DNA of 64,000 nucleotides from Ehretia macrophylla (GCA_037974665.1 CM075770.1:23981501-24045500), one strand, 5' to 3'. Shown: positions 36,351 to 48,207, counted from the stretch's first letter. The notes: a model not told the origin generated them from the letters alone. A program made the numbers and translations.

Positions 36351-36352
36351 CT

Positions 36353-38989
36353 TGTAACACCCCGAACCCTCTCGAGACCGGGAGTTCTATCAATCGATCT
36401 AATCACAACCCAAACCAAACCCGGGCATAATTTTTAGGGAAAAACGGACGGAGTCTCCCCTATTTCTAGGCAAAATGTAAAACCTGCGATAGCATATAAG
36501 TGGACCAATACCATGTCCAAACATTCAAAACCACCTCAAGGCCATCCGAGCCTCGGTTTTCAACAATTTAAACTCAGCAAGTATACATACATTTCCAATT
36601 TAAAAGCTAACCTATCTCTTTTCATTTTTGACAAGTACATTCGAACTAGACGGTTAAACCATACTAAGCTACTGCATAAAATAAACTATCATGCCATTCT
36701 AACTCTTTTCCTTTGGACATTACAGACATGCATTGAAGTTAAGCTATGCTAACTGATTACATAAACTAGCTTATCAATTCACCTCAGCTACTTAGCTAAA
36801 TTTAAATTACATTTCTTTTGACAATAAATACAAACAACATATGAACATACATCTTTACAAACTTCGACACTCAAGCCACATAGGCACGCAAGACAACTCT
36901 TCAGGCAATGAACTTTCACGAAATCACGAACTTTCCAGCTAACATGACATTTCCTGAAATGTGGTGGTGAGGAGTGAGTATACAGAACACGTATACTCAG
37001 TGAGGGCAAGACAGATATCGAATTGGAGAGAAAGAAAGTCGTGCAATGCAAATAAGACAGTTAAGCAATATAACTGACAAATAAACAATCAAGACAAACA
37101 ACCAATACAATAAGCAATTACTGAAAGCATTAACACAACCATTCAAAGCTATACCACACTCTGAAGGCTATGGTTCACTCATACGAGCAATGTACCATTT
37201 CACGAGCGATACATCAATCTCGAGCTTGATGTTGACAACGATGACAATAAGCGCACAACCACCTTATAACACCAGTTTGGAATACCCTGGAAGTATCCAT
37301 CAATCTACGACCCAAATCTCCCTGGGAGGCAACCCAAGCGAGAAAAGGGAATAGCTACGGAGCTAGAGCAACCAACACTGGCAACCCGAGCCTACCCAGA
37401 GAGGCCCATCACTCCTGCGCTGACACTATGCAATGCAAGACTCAATACAAGGCGATAAACGAGCGATAGCACAACAATACATAATAGAGGAGATAAACGA
37501 GATATCAAGCATTATCAACAATTGTTAAACATTTCAATCAATAATCAACTCTAACAAGCGCAATAAGCATTAACAAGCATTTACAATCAAACAAGTAACA
37601 AGAACAACACCAACTAACATTATCAAGCAATAACAAGTATTCTATAGGCATTATAAGCATTCTATAGGCAACATAAGGATTCTATAAGCAATATTAGCAT
37701 TCTATAAGAAATATTCTATGAAAACACACAAAATCATGAAAATGACCCCAACTTACCAAACTCTACTACTTTCAAACGAGCCACGAGTTTTGGAAACTGA
37801 CTTCACCAATCCTCCTAGGTCACTATAAGGCACGTCTAAAGACCCCGAAACCCTACTTAACCCTGGAATTCACGCAAAGTCCCGATTTCTCTCTTTGCTC
37901 GTTTGAACTACAACTATACTAATGAAATACCCAACCAACGCCATAATCGCACCAAAAGTGCGTCCATGGCCTCCCGAAACAATGCCATCACGCAAAACGA
38001 GAAAATGCTAAACTCGACGTAAACGACCCCGACTTTCACCAAGGCATTTTTCTCATTTTTTCCATTACGCAACCTAAACAAACCATGCATTTAGGCATTC
38101 TAGCATACCTAGCACCTTTTCACATCAACAGACAGCATAACAACACAACTTTATCGTTTCAAGGGTTTACTATTTATAAAATACTATTCAACTAACAATT
38201 TATATTTCAATTTCAATATTCAACTGCAGAAAATGTTAAAAAGCTATAAATACATGTTCTACGATTGCTAGGGAACATACTTTAAGCAATGAAATAGAAA
38301 AAATAACAACCTACAGTTAAATCACAAAAATTAAAGTTTATGTTCAACATTTTCAAATGCGCAAATGACGATGAAACCCTCACCTTAGATGCTCCTAGAC
38401 GCTAGGGAAAACTCGTAGGATGCCTCAGAAACCACCCCGTGCAAGCTCACGCGAAGATTTGATGATTTGTTTTGAAATTTTTTTTTTCTTTTTCTCTTTC
38501 TTTTCCTCATGGCTTCAAGCATTTCCTCTCTATTTTTTTCGTTTGCATTCTGGTTATTTAAAAAAAAATGACAAGAAGTCAAAGGTCAAAGATTCGGTCA
38601 ACCCGCTAAACCAAAACAGCTATGCGCGACCTTACGAAAAAGGCCATAACTTCTTCTAGAAAACTCCAATTCACGAACGGTTTGAAGCCTCATAAACTAG
38701 ACTCATAGAGCTTTCCAACCATATATAATTTTCTCCCTAACTCTTCCCCAATTAGTTCAGATTTAATTCCAAAGTTGACCCAAAATTTGACTAACTTAAC
38801 ATTGCATTTTTTTATTTCTAATCCCAAGTTTGCCCTTTATTAAACATTTCAAAAATTCCCACCTTGTCCTAGTTGGTCAATGTAGATGAAAAGTCAACTA
38901 GTTTGGTCAAAGAAGGTGAAAAGTCAATAAAATGCAATTTAAATTAACTTTAAATGCTATTGAATACATGCCAGGTTCGGGGTATCACA
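36353..38989 (-). mobile_element. 5' LTR of the LARD-like element
   Basis: A 2637-bp LTR from TGTAACACCCCGAACCC to GGTATCACA, without the solo-LTR insertion. It gives the empty-site sequence for that insertion. Confidence 0.92.
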
Positions 38990-38994
38990 ATGGA
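38990..38994. repeat. Target-site duplication, right copy (ATGGA) of the LARD-like element
   Basis: Partner of ATGGT at 29729-29733 with one mismatch. The outer LTR continues AGTCACGGTTGCACCGG. Confidence 0.75.
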
Positions 38995-39114
38995 AGTCAC
39001 GGTTGCACCGGCAAGCCCGATGCCACCCGGTGTGCATGAAACGCTACCCCTCCAGAATGAAAGGTTGCAACCTTGTATGCAATGCACATTTATGACATTT
39101 AATATATCACATTA

Positions 39115-39140
39115 GGAGGACAATAAAGTAGGTTGCCTCC
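39115..39140 (-). other. Conserved LTR stem-loop, 5' LTR
   Basis: GGAGGCAAC, CTACTTT, ATTGTCCTCC: the closing pair at the loop is lost (C-A), the rest is intact. Confidence 0.65.
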
Positions 39141-41811
39141 GAGCAGTCATAAGATTGTGCATTGACAAGTAAACACGCGAGGCACGATATGACAGGTAAT
39201 TTCACTTGTAAAGCACATGGAGTTATATGAATATTAGACGGGCAGCCATGTAATGCATGTAAATCACGTCATATAACTCATTTCGAAGTTCACATAATCA
39301 AATAATAAGGTCATATAACATGCAACGACGTTTACGTGGGACCGGGTGCAAGAAAGGTCTACTTGTCAATATGTAATCATCGGAATCACATTTAGGGCTA
39401 TAAGGGAAACTACGGGCAGGCTACTAATCACATAATTAAACATGATATCCATAGGATCAACACTTAGCGAGTTTTCCTAGTCATTAGGGTTTCAATTCAT
39501 GCTCACCCGTGCGATTAAGCCCTAAGTTGTCACGTAAATAAACTCAAGCAATGCATTTATTAATTAAAACACCCTCAAGCATTCAAAACGGTCCGCACAA
39601 CATCCAAGTGCCACAATCCCAAGCATTTAATACAATAAGAGAAGTTACAATAATTTCCAAAGCATATCACTAGATGAAAACCTCACTGCATTGGTCTGTT
39701 TTCTCACAATCATTGAGACAAGAAAACAATCTCCAATTTCAGTGAACAAAATGTCAAATTAAATCTTAAGGAGTGAACTAAATCCAGAAACAAACCTCAC
39801 ATCATTTGGAGTTCGGATTCAAGAGTTATAGCCATAACCGTGAGACTACGCAAAGCTGTCCAGATTTGTACACATTTCAATACTTGTCGTTTTTTAGGAC
39901 TTTAGAGTCAGATTTAGCCTTAGTCTATTTCTAACAAAAATGTCCAGAACTGAAAAATATAACAGCCTACCAAATTTCATGCATTTTTCATATCAGTTAC
40001 TAAGTCAAAACTGGTTCGTTCCACAAGGACAGTGAACTGCCAAAAGCCTGCTTCATTTTCCAGATTTTCCAGATTTAGACACCTTTCGATGTTTTGCCAT
40101 TTTGGAGACCTTAGAGTCAAAATTGGCTTTGGCCTATTTCTACCACAAATTCTCATAACTGGAAAAAATAGTCACCTACCAATTTTCACGCATTTTAAAC
40201 ACCATTTACCTAGTCAAATCCACTTCGCGCCAACAAGTCAGAAGGCTGTCACTTATGCGATTTTGCCTATCTTCACATTCTAGCCAAATATCTTACCATG
40301 CATGTTCACAAAAGCTCATGTACACACATATATCACAAGTACAGAGGTAAAAATGGACATTTAAAGGCATGCATGTGGTTTTTGAAATCTTTTCAAAAGA
40401 GTTTGAGCCCTCACCTTAGCAAGACAACAATGAAGATGCACAAAACTCTTGATGATGCACAAGGTCATCCTTTTTCCTTGCTTAGTCGAGAGACAACTTG
40501 AGATTCTCTAATTCCTAGCTTAGTTACCAAGTCCTTGGTATATGCATGTGGTTAGAACCAAAAGGAAATGAAGTAGAAGCTATCAAACATACCTATGCCG
40601 AATGAAGGTTCTAAGAGCTTGCATGTATGTTTCTTTGCTCCTAGCTTTGCTTGGTCGAGCTCCTAAGTAGCTTGAATGCCTTGATGAACCTTAGGATGAT
40701 GAACTTAAGCCATGAAGAGTGAAATTGCAGCCAAGGCCGAGAGAAAGAGAGAAGAAATGAGAGAGTGAATGAGAGAAAGAGAAAATGTGAGAAAGAAATG
40801 GAAGTTTTGAAGTGTTTGATGCAAGTGCAGGCCTAGGGCCTTGAAAATTCTGATTTTTGTGTCTTGAAGAGCATGTTTTTGAATTGTCTAGCATGGGCAA
40901 TTGAGTGTGTCGAGATTGGGCTGCATTGGGTAGGGTTTTGAGTCATTTTTTTATGCTTTGTGTCATAACTTGTCTAAGTATGAATTTTGAAATTGCAAAG
41001 CTTGTTCAAATGCTCCATGTGGTCGGCCAAGGCTTGCAAAATTCTGAATTTTTTGTCTTGTTTGAGCATTATTTAATTGAGTGCTTGGGATATGCAAAAG
41101 AATAAAGAATAAAGAATAAGAATGTCTAGCTTTTTGTGAGATTTCGTCTTCTAGTGAGTTGAATTAGCATTTTAATATTAGTTAGGGGAGTTTGTAGGAT
41201 TAATTAATGATCTAGTGCTTCGTATAAGATGCTTTCTTGATTAGCGTGTGGGTACGCTTTTATAGGTTTAGGGCACGTAATACAAGATAAGACACGAACT
41301 ACGAGACGAATGCACGTTTTCCAAATAAATGCATGTAACCCTAAATGTATGCACGTAATTCAATGCAAGGCACACAAAATGAAACACGACTCTTAAACCT
41401 AGGTCAAGGCACGTAAATCTAGGTTAGGGCACATGAAACGAGGTATCGCACTCAAATTGAGGTCGGGATAAAAAAACAGAGCAAAAGAAGAAAAGTGTCC
41501 CAGAACTAATGAAAACGTTTGATTTTGGGATCCAAAAATGGGCACAGCCGAGCAAGCTTGCTTCCCTTGTCGTAGAGCTCTCAGAGAGCTTTTCAACGGT
41601 ATGTTGTGCGCCACGTAACTCCTTACAGATCAAAAGTTATGGGCACCAAAGCGACGGAGACCTGGTCACAAGCCCTACACCCTCGATTTGCAGGCCCAGC
41701 CTCTTTGTGAAGCAAAGTTGTCTTGCCCAAGGTGCCGTGGGATTCATTAATAGAAATGTGGTGGATAAAGAATCTTGGCAACCCTAACCGGGGCAAAAAT
41801 AATTGAAAAGA

Positions 41812-41930
41812 GGGGTACAACACGAGGACTTCCCAGGGGGTCACCTATCCTAGTACTACTTTTGCCCAAGCATGCTTAACTTCAGAGTTTTGAAGGGATC
41901 CGGTGCATTAGTGCTGGTATGATCGCACCC
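41812..41930 (-). rRNA. 5S: 5S rRNA gene copy M10
   Basis: About 8 differences. Box C reads GGATAGGTGACC, the intermediate element is altered, and there is one change in box A. Confidence 0.92.
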
Positions 41931-42490
41931 GTCATGTTGAGGGCACAATTCCTTTATGTGTTGACGGTTCACAGTCCCAGCCTAGAGAGATGGCCCATTC
42001 AAAAGGCCCAATAGGCTTAACGATAATCCATCCACTTTAACAACGAAACATCCTCGCAAGACGTGATATCGACGCGTTGTAGGGCCCTCTAATGTCCCGC
42101 GAGTTTGGTTGTCGTCCTTTTAACAGCTCACGACAAACTATCCGGGATGGAAAAATAGAGCAAAAGTAGAAAAGTGGCCCGAAACTGATGAAAACTTTCG
42201 ATTTTGGGCTTTAAAAATGGGCACAGCCGAGCAGACTTACTGCCCTCCTCGTAGAGCTCTCGTAGAACTTTTCAACGGTATGTTGTGCGTTGCCTAAATC
42301 CATACGAATCAAAAGTTATGGGCACCGGAGCGACAGAGACGTGGTCACAAGCCCTACGCCCTCAGTTTCCGCGCCCAGCTTCTACGTGAAGCGAAGTTGT
42401 CCTGCCCAAGGTGCCGTGGGATTCGGTAATAGAAATGTGGTGGATAAGGTATCTTGGCAACCCTAACCGGGGCAAAAAAAATTGAAAATG

Positions 42491-42609
42491 GGGATACAAC
42501 ACGAGGACTTCCCAGGGGGTCACCCATCCTAGTACTACTCTCGCCCAAGCACGCTTAACTTCGGAGTTTTGATGGGATCCGGTGTATTAGTGCTGGTATG
42601 ATCGCACCC
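42491..42609 (-). rRNA. 5S: 5S rRNA gene copy M11
   Basis: About 4 differences: two in the 3' end (GTATCCC), one at position 42 and G25A. Boxes A and C match consensus. Confidence 0.93.
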
Positions 42610-43169
42610 ATAATGTTGTCGGCACAAATCCTTTATGTGTTGACGGTTCACAGTCCCAGCCTAGAGAGATGTCCCATTCAAAAGGCCCAATGGGCTTAAC
42701 GACAACTCATCCACTTCAACAACGCAGCATCCTCGCAAGACGTGATATCGACGCGTGGTATAGCCCTGTAATATCCGGCGAGTTAGGTTGTCGTCCTTTC
42801 AACAGCTCACGACGTACGATCCGGGACAAAAAAACAGAGCAAAAGAAGAAAAGTGGCCCAAAACTGATGAAAACGTTCGATTTTAGGCTCTGAAAATAGA
42901 CGCAGTCGAGTAGGATAGCTACCCGTGTCGTAGAGCTCTTGGAGAGCTTGCCAACGGTATGCTGTGCGTCACGTAACTCCTTACGGATCAAAAGTTATAG
43001 GCACCGAAAAGACGGATACCTGGTCACAAGCCCTACGTCCTCGGTTTGCGGGCCCAGCCTCTACGTAAAGTGAAGTTGTCATACCTAAGTTGCCATGGGA
43101 TTCGGTAATAGAAATTTGGTGGATAAAGAATCTTGGCAACCTTAATCGGGGCAAAAAAAATTGAAAAGG

Positions 43170-43288
43170 GGGGTACAACACGGGGACTTCCCAGGGGGTC
43201 ACCCATCCTAGTACTATTCTTAGCCAAGCACGCTTAACTTCGGAGTTCTGATGGGATCCTATTTATTAGTGTTGGTATGATCGCACCC
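43170..43288 (-). rRNA. 5S: 5S rRNA gene copy M12
   Basis: About 10 differences, including a distinctive cluster at positions 25-30 (AATAAATAGG on the sense strand) that recurs exactly in M18. Confidence 0.92.
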
Positions 43289-43848
43289 GTCATGTTGTGG
43301 GCATAAATCCTATATGTGTTGACGGTTCACAGTCCTAGCCCAGAGAGATGGCCCATTCAAAAGGCCCAAAGGGCTTAACGACAACCCATCCCCTTCAACA
43401 ACGCAGCATCTTCGTAAGACGTGATATCGACGCGTGGTATAGCTATATAATGTCCCACGAGTTAGGTTGTCGTCCTTGTAAAAGCTCACGATGTACGATT
43501 CGGGATGAAAAAATAGCGTAAAAGTAGAAAAGTGGCCTGAAACTGATGAAAATGATCGATTTTCGGCTCCGAAAATAGGCGCATCCATGCGGGCTTGCTG
43601 CCCCTATCGTAGAGCTTCCAGAGAGCTTTCCAACGGTATGCTATGTGCCACGTAACTCCTTACGTATCAAAAGTTATGGGCACCGGAGTGACAGAGACTT
43701 GGTCACAAGCCCTACGCCCTCGGTTTGCGGGCCCAGCCTCTACTTGAAGCGAAGTTGTCTTGCCCAAGGTGCCGTGGGATTCGGTATTAGAAATGTGGAG
43801 GATAAATTATCTTGGTAACCCTAACCGGGGCAAAAAAAATTGAAAAGG

Positions 43849-43967
43849 GGGGTGCAACACGAGGACATCCCATGGGGTCACCCATCCTAGTACTACTCTC
43901 GCCCAAGCACGCTTAACTTCAGAGTTCTGATGGGATCCGGTGCATTAGAGCTGGTATGATCGTAGCC
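43849..43967 (-). rRNA. 5S: 5S rRNA gene copy M13
   Basis: About 6 differences. The 5' end reads GGCTACGATC, which would disturb the terminal helix. Confidence 0.91.
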
Positions 43968-44526
43968 GTCATGTTTTGGGCACAAATCCTTTATGTGTTG
44001 ACGGTTCAAAGTCCCAGCCCAGAGAGATGGCCCATTCCAAAGGCCCAATGGGCTTAACGACAACCCATCCGCTTCAACAACGCAGCATCTTCATAAGATG
44101 TGATATCGACGCATTGTAAGGCCCTGTAATATCCCGCGAGTTAGGTTGTCGTCCTTTTAACAACTCACGACGTATGATCCGGGACGAAAAAATAGATCAA
44201 AAGAAGAAAAGTGGCCCGAAACTAATGCAAATGTTTGATTTTGGGCTCCGATAACTGGCGCAGCCTACCAGGCTTGCTGCCCCCGTCGTAGATCTCTCGA
44301 AGAGCTTTCTAACGGTATTCTGTGCACTGCGTAACTCGTTACGGATGTAAATTTATGGGCACCGAAATGACGAAGACCTGGTCACAAGCCCTACGCCCTC
44401 GGTTTGCGGGACCAGCCTCTACGTGAAGCGAAGTTGTCTTGCCCAATGTGCCGTGGGATTTGGTAATAGAAATATGGTGGATAATTATTTTGGCAACCCT
44501 AATTGGGGCAAATAAAATTGAAAAGG

Positions 44527-44645
44527 AGGGTGCAACACAAGGACTTCCCAAGGGGTCACCTATCCTAGTACTACTTTCGCCCAAGCACGCTTAACTTCGG
44601 AGTTCTGATTGGATCTGGTGCATTAGTGCTGGTATGATCGCACCC
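44527..44645 (-). rRNA. 5S: 5S rRNA gene copy M14, promoter lost
   Basis: About 7 differences. Only 49 bp separate it from the next gene upstream (M15). On the sense strand CCGATTAGGATTTG replaces the ATAAAGGATTTG context, so the TATA-like element is gone while the GC motif remains. Confidence 0.92.
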
Positions 44646-44694
44646 ATCATGCTGAGGGCGCAAATCCTAATCGGGGCAAAAAAAATTGAAAAGA

Positions 44695-44813
44695 GAGGTA
44701 CAACACGGGGACTTTCCAAGGGGTCACCCATCCTAGTATTACTGTTACCCAAGCTCGCTTAACTTCAGAGTTCTGATGGGATCCGGTGCATTTGTGCTGG
44801 TATGATCGCACCC
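44695..44813 (-). rRNA. 5S: 5S rRNA gene copy M15
   Basis: About 12 differences, the most of any full-length copy along with M18. It lies immediately upstream of M14, within a 168-bp step. Confidence 0.9.
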
Positions 44814-45373
44814 GTCATGTTGAGGGCACAATTCCTTTATGTGTTGACGGTTGACAGTCCCAGCCCAGAGAGATGGCCCATTCAAAAGGCCCAAAGGGCT
44901 TAACCATAACCCATCCCTTTCTACAACGCAGGATCCTCACAAGACGTGATATCGACGCGTTGTAGGGCCTTCTAATATACCGCGAGTTAGTTTGTCGTCC
45001 TTTTAACTACTCGTAACGTACGATCCGGGACAGAAAAATAGAGCAAATGATGAAAAGTGGGCAAAAACTGATGAAAATATTCCATTTTACGTTCCAAAAA
45101 TGGGCGTAGCCAAGCATGCTTGCAGCCCCCGTCATAGAGCTCTCGGAGAGCTTTCCAATGGTATGCTGTGCGCTACGTAACTCCTTACGGATAAAAATTT
45201 ATGGGCACCGGAGCGACGGAGACCTGGTTACAAGCCCTACGCCCTTGGTTTGCGGGCCCATCGTCTACGTGAAATGATGTTGTCTTGCCCAAGGTGCCGT
45301 GGAATTCGGTAATAGAAATATGGTGGATAAATATTCTTGGCAACAGTAATTGGGGTAAATAAAATTGAAAAGA

Positions 45374-45492
45374 GGGGTGCAACACGAGGACTTCCCAGGG
45401 GGTCACCCATCCTAGTACTACTCTCGCCCAAGCACGCTTAACTTCGGAGTTCTGAGGGGATCCGGTGCATTTGTGCTGGTATGATCGCACCC
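45374..45492 (-). rRNA. 5S: 5S rRNA gene copy M16
   Basis: Only two differences from consensus (near positions 22 and 38). All internal promoter boxes are intact, and ATAAAGG lies upstream. Confidence 0.95.
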
Positions 45493-46035
45493 GTCATGTT
45501 AAGGGCACAATTCCTTTATGTGTTGACGGTTGACAGTCCCAGCCCAAAGAGATGGCCCATTCAAATGGATCAATGGGTTTAACGACAACCCATCCGCTTC
45601 AACAACGTAGCATCCTCACAATACGTGATATCTAGGCATTGTAGGGCCCTCTAATGTCCTGCGAGTTACGTTGTCCTCCTTTTAAGTGCTCACGACATAC
45701 GATTCGAGATGAAAAAACAAAGCAAAAGAAGAAAAGTGTCCTAAACCTGATGAAAACATTTGATTTTGGGCTCCAAAAATGGGTGCAGCCGAGCAGGTTT
45801 GCAGCCCTCGTCGTAGAGCTCTCGGAGTTCTTTTCAATGGTATGTTGTGTGCCGCGTAACTGCTTACAGATCAAAAGTTATAGGCACTAGAGCGACGGAG
45901 ACCTGGTCACAAGCCCTACGCCCTCAGTTTGCAGGCCCAGCCTCAACGTGAAGCGAAGTTGTCTTGCCCAAGGTGCCGTGGAATTCGGTAATAGAAATGT
46001 GGTGGATAAAGAAGCTTTGCAACACTAACCGAGGC

Positions 46036-46053
46036 AAAAAAAAATTGAAAAGG
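46036..46053 (-). terminator. Pol III terminator of 5S copy M17
   Basis: On the sense strand the gene's final CCCC is followed by TTTT and then by a run of nine T. Nearly every unit has this pair of T-runs. Confidence 0.85.
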
Positions 46054-46172
46054 GGGGTGCAACACGAGGACTTCCCAGGGGGTCACCCATCCTAGTACTA
46101 CTCTCGCCCAAGCACGCTTAACTTCGGAGTTCTGATGGGATCCGGTGCATTAGTACTGGTATGATCGCACCC
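46054..46172 (-). rRNA. 5S: 5S rRNA gene copy M17 (best preserved)
   Basis: A single difference from window consensus (C18T). Box A (AAGTTAAGCGTGCTT), intermediate element (CGAGAG) and box C (GGATGGGTGACC) are all intact. Its TATA-like element is stronger than in most copies (ATATAAAGG), so this is the best candidate for a transcribed gene here. Confidence 0.97.
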
Positions 46173-46205
46173 GTCATGTTGAGGGCACAATTCCTTTATA
46201 TGTTG
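46173..46205 (-). promoter_or_regulatory. External promoter of 5S copy M17
   Basis: Relative to the gene start at 46172, C lies at -1, GCCC at -14 to -11 and ATATAAA at -29 to -23. This is the standard plant 5S upstream arrangement used by Pol III. Most other copies have ATAAAGG in that place. Confidence 0.85.
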
Positions 46206-46732
46206 ATGGTTCACAGTCCCAGCCCAGAGAGATGGCCCATTCAAAAGGCTCAAAGGATTCAACAACAACCCATCCACTTCAACAACGCAGCATCCCCGCA
46301 AGACGTGATATCGACGAGTTGTAGGGCCCTCTAATGTCCCACGAGTTAGGTTGTCGTCCTTTTAACAGCTCACGACGTACGATCCGGGATGAAAAAATAG
46401 AGCAAAAGCATAAAAGTGACTTGAAAGTAATGAAAACGTTCAATTTTGGGCTGGAAAATAGGCGCAGCTGAGCAGGCTTGATGCACCTGTCGTAGAGCTC
46501 TCGGAGGGCTTTCCAACGGTATGCTGTGCGTCGCGTAATTCCTTACGGATTAAAAGTTATGGGCATCTGAGCGACCGAGACCTGGTCATAAGGCATACGC
46601 CCTCAGTTTGCGGGCCCAACCTCTACGTGAAGCGTAGTTGTCTTGCCCAAGGTGTCGTGGGATTCGGTAATAGAAATGTGGTAGATAAACTATCTTGGCA
46701 ACCCTAGCTGGGGCAAAAAAAATTGAAATGGG

Positions 46733-46851
46733 GGGGTGCAACTCGAAGACTTCCCAGGGGGTTACCCATCCTAGTTCTTTTCTCACCCAAGCACGCTTAA
46801 CTTCGGAGTTCTGATGGGATCCTATTTATTAGTGTTGGTATGATCGCACCC
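46733..46851 (-). rRNA. 5S: 5S rRNA gene copy M18
   Basis: About 12 differences. Its 5' half carries the M12-type cluster at positions 25-30. Its 3' half carries the GCAACTCGAAGAC (+ strand) markers of M20, so it looks mosaic. Confidence 0.91.
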
Positions 46852-47410
46852 GTCATGTTGTGGGCATAAATCCTATATGTGTTGACGGTTCACAGTCCTA
46901 GCCCAGAGAGATGGCCCATTCAAAAGGCCCAAAGGGCTTAACGACAACCCATCCCCTTCAACAACGCAGCATTCTAGCAAAACGTGATATTGATGCGTTG
47001 TAGGGCCCTCTAATGTCCAGCGAGTTAGGTTGTCGTCCTTTTAATAGCTCACAACGTACGATCTGGGATAGAAAAACAGAGCTAAAGATGAAATATGGCC
47101 TGAAACTGATAAAAATGTTCAATTTTGGGCTCCAAAAATAGGTACAACCGAGCACGCTTGTCGCCCCCGTCATAGAGCACTCGGAGAGCTTTTCAACAGT
47201 ATGCTGTGCACCGCGTAACTCCTTACGGATGAAAAGTTATGGGCATCAGAGCGACGGAGACCTGGTCACAAGCCCTACGCCCTCGGTTTGCGGGCTAGCC
47301 TCTACGTGAAACGAAGTTGTCTTGCCCAAGGTGCTGTGGGATTCAGTAATTGTAATATGGCGGATAAATTATCTTGGCAACCCTAATCGGGGCAAAAAAA
47401 ATTGAAAAGA

Positions 47411-47529
47411 GGGGTGCAACTCGAGGACTTCCCAGGGGGTCACCCATCCTAGTACTACTCTCGCCCAAGCACGCTTAACTTCGGAGTTTTGATGGGATCT
47501 GGTGCATTTGTGCTGGTATGATCGCACCT
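47411..47529 (-). rRNA. 5S: 5S rRNA gene copy M19
   Basis: About 5 differences. Nearly the same sequence as M23 over the whole gene. Confidence 0.93.
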
Positions 47530-48088
47530 GTTATGTTAAGGGTACAAATCCCTTATGTGTTGACGGTTCATAGTCCTAGCCCAGGGAAATGGCCTACTCA
47601 AAAGGCCCAATGGGTTCAACGACAATCCATCCGCTTCGATAACGCAGCACCCTTGCAATACGTAATATCGAGGCAATGTAGGGCCCTCTAATGTCCCGCG
47701 AGTTAGGTTGATGTCCTTTTAACAGCTCAGGACGTACAATCCGGGACAAAAAAACATCGCAGAAGTAGAAAAGTGACCTGAAACTGATGAAAATGTTCTA
47801 TTTTGGGCTCGAAAATAGGCGCAGCTGAGCAGGCTTGATGCACCTGTCGTAGAGCTCTTGGAGGGCTTTCCAACGGTATGCTGTGCATCGCGTAATTCCT
47901 TACGGATTAAAAGTTATGGGCATCGGAGCGACCGAGACCTGGTCATAAGCCATACGCCATCAGTTTGCGGGCCCAACCTCTACGTGAAGTGAAGTTGTCT
48001 TGCTCAAGGTGCTGTGGGATTCAGTAATAGAAATGTGGTAGATAAAGTATCTTGGCAACCCTAGCTGGGGCAAAAAAAATTGATATGG

Positions 48089-48207
48089 GGGGTGCAACTC
48101 GAAGACTTCCCAGGGGGTCACCCATCCTAGTACTTTTCTCACCCAAGCACGCTTAACTTCGGAGTTCTAATGGGATCCGGTTCATTAGTGCTGGTATGAT
48201 TGCACCC
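48089..48207 (-). rRNA. 5S: 5S rRNA gene copy M20
   Basis: About 8 differences. The region just before box C is changed (GTGAGAAAAGT), a marker shared with M18. Confidence 0.92.

Larger units (their letters stand above)
29734..38989 (-). mobile_element. Non-autonomous LTR retrotransposon (LARD-like) inside the 5' LTR
   Basis: Two LTRs (29734-34645 and 36353-38989, about 2.62-2.64 kb each once an inner insertion is removed) flank a 1.7-kb internal region. That region has a primer-binding site at its right end and a polypurine tract at its left end, so the element lies on the - strand. No gag, protease, RT or integrase motif is visible in any frame. This is the layout of a large retrotransposon derivative that depends on proteins from another element. 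Confidence 0.9.
19760..41467 (-). mobile_element. Nested composite: Tekay/Del-like chromovirus with inner insertions
   Basis: An LTR retrotransposon on the - strand: 3' LTR 19760-23812, internal region 23813-28640, 5' LTR 28641-29733 plus 38990-41467. Without inner insertions and a private duplication each LTR is about 3.57 kb, unusually long. The pol order RT, RNase H, integrase, chromodomain places it in Ty3/gypsy chromoviruses. Long LTRs plus a terminal chromodomain suggest the Tekay/Del clade. The left edge has a clean TG terminus. The right edge lacks the last bases of the terminus (GGTCGGG then 5S), and no matching target-site duplication is seen. Confidence 0.93.
38990..41467 (-). mobile_element. 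5' LTR of the chromovirus-like element, outer part
   Basis: Continues the LTR interrupted at 29733. It follows 20850-23806 without the 482-bp duplication and ends at GAGGTCGGG, about 7 bp short of the CCTCACA terminus, directly against 5S spacer (ATAAAAAAACAGAGC). Confidence 0.92.
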
